This document shows positions 56,389-64,000 of a DNA stretch of 64,000 bases, in pieces. The notes below the pieces were generated by a model, which had not been told where the DNA came from, ran no database searches, and saw only the letters and a list, made by a program, of their open reading frames with translations. The stretch is taken from contig CM042011.1 in the NCBI GenBank assembly GCA_023525715.1, positions 57,860,854 through 57,924,853 of the forward strand, read 5' to 3'. Source of the stretch: Cichorium intybus. Its lineage: Eukaryota > Streptophyta > Magnoliopsida > Asterales > Asteraceae. The position numbers and the translations under genes are program-made. How positions within the stretch are numbered: the stretch's first letter is position 1; each line of letters starts with the position of its first letter.

Positions 56389-56556
56389 AAATAAATAGGA
56401 TTGAATTTTGTACTAGAAGTTGTGAATTAATGAGGTAAATGTGTATAAAGTTTTTAAGACATACTGGTAAGGAAAACTAAAATTTTGATCAAAGTTATAA
56501 AAAAAAGTTGGTTAAAGCAAAGTTAAAGACCAATTCCAGACATATCTTCATACTTA

Positions 56557-56930
56557 GACTCTGCAGAATACCTATCACGGACACACCGTGATAACCACAT
56601 CACTACCCCATCACGGCGTGCACACCGCCTCGGGTGCTCCGTGATGGGCCTGATCGTGATGGTATGTGATAGGGATCACGGCTCATCACAGCCAATAGGG
56701 TTTCCCCCCTCCCCGTTTTTTTTTTAATTCCTACTCAACCTATTAGAAGCTAGGATTTTTTATTTTTATGGAATTATTTTTATTTGGAAAAGATGATGTG
56801 GTGTGATGAGTATAAACTATAAAGTGTGTGTTGTGATGGAGTGTATAGAATGTGATAGATGTAAAATATGATGTGGCGCTGATGTGACAACCATCACATT
56901 TGCGCAATGTGATGAGTACTCCTACTAGTC
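56557..56930. mobile_element. PIF/Harbinger-like MITE (374 bp) upstream of oxygenase gene
   Basis: The left end GACTCTGCAGAATACCTATCAC and the reverse complement of the right end (GACTAGTAGGAGTACTCATCAC) are imperfect TIRs, cited by their GACT and ATCAC blocks; TTA flanks both sides. The interior is rich in ATCACGG/CCGTGAT words. It ends about 560 bp upstream of the oxygenase start codon. Confidence 0.55.
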
Positions 56931-57425
56931 TTAGTTAACTTTTGATATAATAATATACGAAAATAGATATTTTAAAGATATTTGTTATATTTTGTTGGCT
57001 AAATTTGGTTATCCTTATAAGTTTATTTGTCACATGAAAATCATTGAAAATTGAAAAAATCTTTAAATTGCTGGTCATACTATTTTTTCCCGTATACTAA
57101 TTTATCATTAAAAATGTATAAGAAAATGAGTTAATACATACGATTAGGAAATTTAATTACCCCGCCAGTTATTATCGGTTTCGGAAATGGCATATTCATT
57201 TGACAACTATCATTTTTTCGAAACATAAACATTTCGCAATAAAGTTTATTAAGCATTGTTTCGTTGGAATCCTCTTCAATACGTTTTAAAGCTTTTATTG
57301 TTAAATCAAATTCATTTTCGCTGGAGACCCATACAAATTGATGATATTTTACAATGACTGATTGGAGAATTTATTATATTTTTGTAATATTAATTCACTC
57401 CATATTTTTCGTGTGGTTTTATCCC

Positions 57426-57433
57426 TATATATA
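57426..57433 (+). promoter_or_regulatory. TATA box of the oxygenase gene
   Basis: TATATATA lies 56-63 bp upstream of the chosen ATG, which predicts a transcription start near 57455-57465. This disfavours the in-frame ATG at 57450 and supports translation from 57489. Confidence 0.55.
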
Positions 57434-57488
57434 GCTCAATGTACGATGCATGCAAAAGTATCCCACTGCAACCACAGGCAGAAACAAA

Positions 57489-58731
57489 ATGGCCCCTGGA
57501 AAATTTTTCCGAACAGTCGAATTACCTGAGCAAAAACCCGACGGCGACGGCGGTCTCTTCCCGGCGGTGTTATCTCCAATCGCCCTCAACACTGATGTAG
57601 CTTCAGAATTAACACTCAGTGACTTTGAAGAAGCGATCAAAGCTCACAAGCCATGGCTGGAATCTCTTCTCCAGAAAAGAGGTGCTATCCTCTTCAGAGG
57701 CTTCCCTGTTAACACCACTTCTGACTTCAACGACGTCGTTGAGGCTTTTGGCTTCCCTGAAGCCTTCTACGTCGGCGGCCGTGCACCTCGAACCCAAGTC
57801 TTTGGCCGCGTTTACACCACAAATGAAGCTCCTCCGGATAAGACAATTCCTTTCCACCACGAGATGGCTTATGTAAATTTCTTGTTTCTTACTACATTCT
57901 CAATTTCTTTTTTCAGTCTATTAAATAATGTCATAATGATGTTCCGACAAGATACAAGTGGATTCTGTATTTAGTCTTTTGATGAATATTTGTCTGAATG
58001 TATCTAATCTATCAAACAGGTTCCAGATTACCCCTCCAAGTTATTCTTCTTCTGTGAAGTAGAACCAGGAGCCGGAGGTGAAACCCCGATAGTTTTGAGC
58101 CATATCATATATGACAAGATGAAAGAGAAGCACCCGGAGTTCGTCGCGAAACTGGAGGAGCATGGCTTGATTTATACAAAGATAATGACCGACGATAATC
58201 AACAACATTCTTTCACCGGCAGCGGTTGGAAGTCGGCGTACATGACCGACGACAAGAAAGTTGCAGAAGAAAGGTTCGTGTAATTGTGTTTCGAACTTTC
58301 GATCGCTACATTAACTTATAATGAATGAAAGTAAAGACCTAATTAACTTTATGTTCATCCATGGCAGGGCGGCGAAGCAAGGTACAAAGCTGGAATGGAT
58401 GGGAGATAGTGTGAAAACTATAACAGTGATGCCAGGCGTACGGATTGACAAGGGAAGTCAACGTAAAACTTGGTTCAATAGTTTGGCAAATAGTTATGGT
58501 GGACCTGCGAATCCGGAGCTTTACGATGAGAATAGATCTATTGAGTTTGGAAACGGTGAACCTCTGTCGGATGCTGCCATGGCAGACTGTTTGAGAATTC
58601 TGGAAGAAGAGTGTGTTGCGGTACCTTGGAAGAAAGGTGATGTTATGCTTGTTAATAATTTGATGGTTCTTCACAGCCGGCGACCACTACTGAAGCCGCC
58701 GCGCCGTGTTCTTGTATCCCTTTGCAAGTGA
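57489..58731 (+). CDS. Clavaminate synthase-like Fe(II)/2-oxoglutarate oxygenase (At3g21360 type)
   Basis: Three exons, 57489-57872, 58020-58273 and 58368-58731, with GT-AG introns of 147 and 94 bp and matching phases (0 and 2), encode 333 aa, the usual length for this family. It belongs to the TauD/TfdA-like clavaminate synthase-like proteins, which couple 2-oxoglutarate decarboxylation to oxidation of an unidentified substrate; in plants the substrate is unknown. Visible motifs: GAILFRGFPV near residue 70, the metal-binding H-x-E in PFHHEMAY at the end of exon 1 (an HxE rather than HxD form), the distal His in NNLMVLHSRR and an arginine-rich PPRRVL near the C-terminus that would hold 2-oxoglutarate. 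Other conserved blocks are VPDYPSKLFFFCEVEPGAGG and SGWKSAYMT. No signal peptide or membrane segment, so probably soluble. The ATG at 57489 starts MAPGKFFRTVELPEQKPDG; an in-frame ATG at 57450 is too close to the TATA box. No damage seen; apparently functional. Confidence 0.95.
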
Positions 58732-58888
58732 GGGAATTGAAAAGAGGAGTTATTGGACTTTCCATTGATGCTACAAGAGAAGATAAGCATGGTTTATTTT
58801 GCAGCTTTATTTTGCTCAGAATTATCTCATTCTCGTATATTTATTGTTTTTATCTTTTCGTATTTTTGGTTTTGTAAAAAGTTCGGAC

Positions 58889-58894
58889 AATAAA
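58889..58894 (+). terminator. Poly(A) signal of the oxygenase gene
   Basis: AATAAA lies about 160 bp after the stop codon, followed by GT-rich sequence (GGTTGTGTAATATTATTGTG), as expected for a plant 3' end. Confidence 0.6.
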
Positions 58895-59419
58895 ACAAGT
58901 GTAGCATCCTTGTGGAGGATTGATGGAGGTAGGTGGAGATGATTGATGGTTGTGTAATATTATTGTGTTTGTAATGTTATAAAATTATAAATGTAATAAT
59001 ATTATCGATGTTTTATAATTGTCTGATCTTGTTACTCCAGTTTTAGGCTAAAGTTATTGGTTAAGGTTTATAAGTTCCAATTGTTTGAACAGTCTTTATG
59101 AAAGGAGACATAGTTATGTATCTTTTTTATGATGTGGACGCAACGTATACACTTTTAAAAATCTTAATTTTTGAATAATTTTATCAAGGGAAATTCCTTA
59201 TAAATAATCCATATACACGAATTGTTATTAGGTGATCATAAGATTTTTAGTCATGTAACTTTTTATGATGTGGACAGCAGCAACGGATACACTTTTTAAT
59301 AGTATCTATCTAAGTTGACTAATTAATTTTGAAGTAACTTTATCAAGGAAAATTTCTTTTGCACGATAAAGAATCCATGTACACAAATTGTTATTAGGTA
59401 ATTATTTGTGACTTAGGGC
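58895..59419. other. Downstream flank of oxygenase gene, no feature
   Basis: AT-rich, with a diverged internal duplication: AACTTTTTATGATGTGGAC- and TTTATCAAGGRAAATTYCTT-type phrases occur twice, about 120-170 bp apart. No coding sequence. Confidence 0.5.
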
Positions 59420-59631
59420 TAGGGGTGCAAATGAGCCGAGCCGGCTCGCGAGCTACCCGTGACCGGCTCGATAAAAGCTCGGCTCGAGACCGATTTTAAA
59501 CGAGCCCAAGCCGAGCCCGGGCCTAAATATAAGACTCGTTTAATAAACGAGCCCGAGCCGAGCCTGTGTCACCAAGCTCGATTAGGCTCGCGAGCCCTAA
59601 ACGAGCCTGCCTATATATATAATATAATATT

Positions 59632-59635
<4 letters not shown>

Positions 59636-59683
<48 letters not shown>
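59636..59683. repeat. (TA)n tract inside the hAT element
   Basis: A short TA dinucleotide run within the left part of the hAT derivative. Confidence 0.9.
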
Positions 59684-59688
<5 letters not shown>

Positions 59689-60469
59689 AATCATTAAATC
59701 ATTTATTCAATTCACATTTACGAATTAGAATTACAGTACACACTTAGCGACTTAGCCACTTAGGGTTCGTGAGTTCGTCTTCACTCTTCACTGCTCGAAG
59801 GTTGCTTGCGGCTTGAGTCTACGACAACACCGGCGAGTCTCCGACCAGCGAGTCTCCAACCAGTGGCGAGTCTCCGACCGGCGACCAGCGACTCTCTTCT
59901 TCTACGCTTCGTCAGTTCATCACACGTAAGTTTTCTGATTAATATGAACGATATCAGGCTATCAGCGAGTCTTCACTGTGCACTTGTTCTTATTTGGTTC
60001 TGATTAATATGAACGATATCAGGTTTTCTGATTTGTTTGATTTGTTTTCTGATTTTGTTCACGTTTTCTAATTTTGTATCTACTGGTTGTATCATTTGTA
60101 TCTGAGAATTCAGCAATACGTTTTCTGCATTTGTAGTAACTCGATATCAAGGTTTTCTGATTTGTTTAATATGCTTTTGGATTTCTGATTTGTATCTAAT
60201 TTCAAACCAATACTATTTTCTGATTTGTAGACTGTAGTAAATCGATATCAGGTATAGCCATTCTGTTTTGGGTTGTAGTAACTTGTTCTAATTTGGTTAT
60301 TTCATTAGTATGTTTTCTGATTTGTATCTAATTCCAAACCAATACAACTTTTCCGATTTGTAGTAACTTGATATCTTGTTTAGCCATTCTGATTTGGGTT
60401 GTAGTAACTTGTTCTAATTTGGTTATTTCATTAATATGTTTTCTTTTTTTTATTACACACTCGGATTTT

Positions 60470-60630
60470 ATGGATGGGGCAAGTTTAGATCCACCTACTC
60501 AATCAGTCGCCGGTTCTACAACAAATCAAATGGAAGGGGTTGAAGGCGAGGAGCAATCTGCTCCCATAAACCTAGATAATAATGACCAACCAACTCCTCA
60601 GACACAGAATCCAAGTAGAGATGCCAATGT
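60470..60630 (+). pseudogene. N-terminal remnant of hAT transposase
   Basis: An ATG at 60470 opens MDGASLDPPTQSVAGSTTNQ, then an acidic Gln/Pro/Asn-rich stretch that passes at about 60632 directly into the GAGCCGAGC subterminal repeats. The composition resembles the disordered N-terminus that precedes the BED zinc finger in ricesleeper-type hAT transposases. No zinc finger or catalytic domain remains. The assignment is inferred mainly from position inside a hAT element. Confidence 0.45.
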
Positions 60631-60841
60631 TAACGAGCTCGAGCCGAGCTTAAGCTCGTTTAGGCTTGTTAAGAATTAAACGAGCCGAGCCCGAGCCCGA
60701 GCCGAGCCTGTCTATTTCTTAACGAGCCCGACCCGAGCTTAGGTTCATAAAGCTCGTAACGAGCCGAGCCCTATACCTTTCTTAACGAGCCCGAGCCGAG
60801 CTTGGTCAGGCTCGGGCTCGGCTCGGCTCGTTTGCACCCCT

Positions 60842-62331
60842 AATAAGGTATGATCATTCATAGGCTCTCGGGCTCACCCCGATTCGCCTCAGCTAATCAA
60901 CACATTATGGGTCATGGTATCTGGGCTCACCCCGAACAACTTGGCTCTCGGGCTCACCCCGATCTGCCCCGACTAGGACTCCAAGGCTCACCTCATTCGG
61001 CTCATCGCAGACTCAATGCGTGGACTCTCAGGCTTACCCCGATCCGTCAGTCTCTTAGGCTCACCCCGATTCGCCTTTGCATGAAAACCCCATCCTAAAT
61101 TATTATATGTACTAAACATATGTACCAATCACAAAAGCCTAAGCATTTAGATTGACCCAGCGGGTCCTACTCAATCACACAATCACATAGGTAGGCCACG
61201 ATCATCCTAAGCATACATCACTGCACGTCGTGAAGTAAAGCTACAACGCATGTAACATCACCCATAGTATAGTGAGAAAACTCACCTAATCCGAAAAGCT
61301 GAACAACATTCCACTCACGTGCCCTCAGATCCCGAAAACGCGAACCTCCTAATAAGGATAAACTTCACTTAGAAATTCCTAAACCCCAAACAGGATAAAC
61401 CCCCAAGACAGGTACCTGAACCCTCAAGTTTGACCAAAAGTCAAACTGGTTAAAAAGTCAACAGTCAAATGTCAAAGTCAAAGTCAACAGTCACCAGACA
61501 GTTAGCGTCGCTATCTTCCCAAGATAGCATCGCTAACTATAAACATTCCTAAAACTTCATTAAGCTCTTAATTCGTTTAGCCAGGGTGTCAAGCCTTTCG
61601 GAACTTATCCAGAATGACTATTGACCCATAAAGTTGCCACCTTTATGATCATAAATGCCCAAAATACAAAACCTAAGTCTAAAAGCTCAAAACCTAGCCA
61701 AACAACCCAAGAGAGCTTGGCTCACTCTCTAATCTGACTTAATGGCTTTAGAAATGCTACAAGAAGCAGAAAAGCCAGAACTTTCCTAACAAGTTCCAAA
61801 GACCAAGCCAAAAAGGGACCAAATATTCATTTCCACCATCACAAACACTATATCAACCTTGTAAACATAAAAAGGAATAAACTTTATACTCATAGAGGTC
61901 CAAAAATGCAGATCTTGATGACTCAATCTTGAAAAATACCTTCAAGCAACACCATACACCTTCCTTTCTTCAAGAATATTCTAAAATAAGACCAAAATCA
62001 CCAAAAGCACTCTAAGGAGGCTAGAGAGAGATGAGAGACATTTTTGGGAGCTGAAATGTAGCAAATTGAGGCAACCTAAGAGTTTGGCACCCTTATATAT
62101 GGCCCATAACTCGAAATCTAGGGTTTTAGCCCAAACAGAGAGGTTAGCGTCGATAACTGGAGATCGTGCAAACCTACCACATAGACATGCATAGCGACGC
62201 TATCCCACACTTACTTACATTATTCTCTTCACTAGCAATGATATGCCCATAATATCGACGCTATCAACATATTTTCCAAAACCTAATTCCTTTAACATTT
62301 GACTTGGGCATTTCGAGGTTAGGGTCTTACA
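60842..62331 (-). repeat. Ty3/gypsy-type LTR, copy B (5'-truncated by context)
   Basis: Ends GGTTAGGGTCTTACA on the plus strand, the same terminus as the solo LTR at 29167. From 61221 it matches copy A (3790 onward) closely. Its other end is missing: the hAT element lies where TGTAACACCCC would be expected. The first 230 bp contain eight or so GGCTCACCCCGAT-type words. Near-palindromes GTTAGCGTCGCTA and TAGCATCGCTAAC (61501-61540) and TAGCGACGCTA (62193-62203) are present. Confidence 0.65.
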
Positions 62332-63446
62332 AAGTGGAACCACAAGTTTAATAGATGAAATCAGGATACTTAAAATCGATTCTCGGTTGTCTTTATTATA
62401 TTAATGAAATCCGGAAATTTAATATTGATGACACTGCCTTCCCTGCACCGTCACTCTTAATCCCCGGCCCACAATCGTGATCGATAAACAATATACAATT
62501 GGTAGCTTAAATCTGAAAATCGAACACTGATAAACAGTAAACAATATGTATACCTGAAAATCGAACACTAAGACAATCGATAGCCTTCTGTGTACCGTTA
62601 CTCTGTGGCTTGAAAACTGAACACTAGTAAACTAAATCCAGAATTACAAAACGAATCTATAGTCGCTGGAAGCTTAATCACAAAGCTTAAATCCTAAAAT
62701 AAAAAACGATAATCTGTCACAAAATCTTAAATCCCGAATTGAAAACTGAACAACAGACAATCAGTAGTCTAAATCACAAATGCTTCAAACTGGAAGTTTG
62801 AAAACTAAATCCCAAATTAAAAAACGATATACATGTTAATGCATCACCGCCGGTGTTGAGAAAAGGTCGTTGGAGAGACAATTAGATAATGATCCTTGAT
62901 CGGAAATCACCAAACAGAAGAGAGCAGGGGAGACGGAAGCAGGAAATGAAAAGGAACAACAAAAAATTGGATTATATATTTACTAATTAGGGTTTTGTTT
63001 TTTCTTTTTTATTTCTAGTCAACATAATGTTTGATCGTGTATAAGGTTTAACCAAGGTTGACCAGTTAGCCCGAGTTAAGCCGAGTCATACCGAGGTTGA
63101 CCGAGTCCGAGTTTGTATAGCCGATTCTTATAAAATCGCCAAGGAATATGTCTGACTCCGAATACTTGGCCTAGTTGACCGAGTTTTGCAACACTGATCA
63201 AGACCAATAACTGTTTTACACCCTCTTTTCCACCCAGTTCGTAAACCTTTAAACCAAATTTAAAATCTTTAAAAACAGGTCTTTCCATCAAGGTTGCATA
63301 TTACACCAACCTTGCAAGCAGACATCGGGTTTGATCTTAATAGCTCTAGGGCATAGTATGATATCCTTACATGATGCTCATTTAACTTACATTCAATCGA
63401 CTCTTTAGCTTAATGTTTTCTCTCATATATTAGCTAATAGACACTC
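62332..63446. repeat. Dispersed repeat adjoining the LTR, copy B
   Basis: Homologous in the same orientation to 4890-5838, with an extra segment of roughly 130 bp (about 62607-62740) that contains additional AATCC/AAACTGAACAC-type repeats. Homology stops near 63446. A 71-codon minus-strand frame here has no recognisable feature. Confidence 0.7.
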
Positions 63447-63756
63447 TTTAGCTTAAAGATCTAATTTTTTATTTGAATTTAAAATATATATAGGAAACTT
63501 TTTGATTTATGAATTTACTTCTTTTATTTTTTTCCTTGAAGGTTCATATATAAGAACTTTTTTGAATTTATGCTAGTGCTCCAATGCTAGAAAAACAGGA
63601 GTATCACCGATAGAATTGGACAACAGAAATCTGTCGGAAATGCCGTATTCCAAAGGACTACGAAAATCTATTCATAAGGATTTAGTGATGGATTTGTGAC
63701 TTTTTAACAACAAAATACATTTTGTCATTTTTTGGTTGGTAAAATCATTTTATACA

Positions 63757-64000
63757 GAGTAAATTGCACTCATGGTCCCTGTAGTTTGTTTAAAATTGCA
63801 GGTTTGGTCCAAGTATTGGAAAATGCACGAGCCTAGTCCTCGTGGTTTTGGAAATGCACACATGAGGTCCCTATGGTTTCCCAAACGTTCACCGATGGTC
63901 TTAGTATCATGTAAAATGACTTTCTTACCCTTTTCATTTTCTTTTTTCTTTTTTATTTTTTCTTTTAACCTTTTATAATTAAAAAAAACTCAACCACACC
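63757..64000. mobile_element. MULE-like terminus, continues off right edge
   Basis: Starts GAGTAAATTGCACTCATGGT and continues with TGGTCCCTGTAGTTTG-type phrases (TTTGGTCC, GGTCCCTATGGTTT). It shares GTAAATTGCA with the end of the 887-bp foldback element and looks like a common plant Mutator-like TIR. The partner end lies outside the window. Confidence 0.5.

Larger units (their letters stand above)
59420..60841 (+). mobile_element. hAT-type deletion derivative (1,422 bp)
   Basis: The ends TAGGGGTGCAAATGAGCC and GGCTCGTTTGCACCCCTA are inverted, with dense GAGCCGAGCC / GGCTCGGGCTCG subterminal repeats on both sides, as in plant hAT (Ac/Ds) elements. Between them lie a (TA)n tract, a 5'-leader-like segment with GGCGAGTCTCCGACC repeats, a probable intron with an imperfect 126-bp duplication (about 60215-60445), and a short transposase start. 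The middle and end of the transposase are missing. The 8-bp flanks (CTTAGGGC and ATAAGGTA) do not match, so one side has been rearranged or the TSD is lost. Confidence 0.75.

Noticed and set aside
57450..57488. Upstream in-frame ATG of the oxygenase gene
   Set aside because: Only about 17-24 bp from the TATA box, so probably not in the mRNA; family members start at the equivalent of 57489.

Overview
This window is plant nuclear DNA, very probably from a eudicot. It is AT-rich and dominated by transposable elements. It carries plant-type telomere-like repeats (CCTAAA), Ty1/copia and Ty3/gypsy retrotransposons, plant DNA-transposon families and one intact intron-containing gene whose closest recognisable relative is Arabidopsis At3g21360. 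The repeat style recalls Asteraceae (lettuce, chicory, sunflower relatives), but that is an impression and was not tested.

Layout. 1-2 kb: minus-strand 5' part of an Ulp1-protease-family gene with an in-frame stop, followed upstream by palindromic and 33-bp tandem arrays. 3.3-6.4 kb: a compound microsatellite, an LTR remnant with adjoining repeat (a second copy lies at 60.8-63.4 kb) and a decayed MuDR-like transposase start. 7.1-10.7 kb: three different terminal-inverted-repeat (TIR) elements side by side, each bounded on both sides by (TA)n; the largest carries a tRNA-type SINE and a captured reductase exon. 11-20.8 kb: a PIF/Harbinger-like MITE, a diverged repeat pair, an LTR-like remnant and a 1.36-kb foldback element with a 9-bp target duplication. 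21.3-25.6 kb: a long LTR and integrase remnant of a minus-strand Ty3/gypsy element. 25.6-30.9 kb: older LTR-like sequence split by a solo LTR.

30.9-41.5 kb: a complete, very young Sirevirus-type copia element (1,272-bp LTRs with only two differences, TSD CCTTT), yet with defects in gag and pol. 41.8-46.6 kb: a second, older, minus-strand copia element (157-bp LTRs, TSD ATATA) with many breaks. 48.0-50.4 kb: three head-to-tail copies of a 785-bp unit, followed by a GGTGG-rich minisatellite. 51.9-56.9 kb: MITEs, another (TA)n-bounded TIR element and an 887-bp foldback element.

57.4-58.9 kb: the only clearly intact gene, a three-exon clavaminate-synthase-like Fe(II)/2-oxoglutarate oxygenase (333 aa), with TATA box and poly(A) signal. 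59.4-60.8 kb: a hAT deletion derivative. 60.8-63.4 kb: the second LTR/repeat copy. 63.76 kb to the end: one terminus of a MULE-like element.

There is no operon-like cooperation between genes. The biology here is transposon biology: insertion into TA microsatellites, foldback MULEs, near-palindromic CpG motifs in LTRs and local tandem amplification. Nothing proves a new system; the strongest candidate is the group of TIR elements confined to (TA)n tracts.
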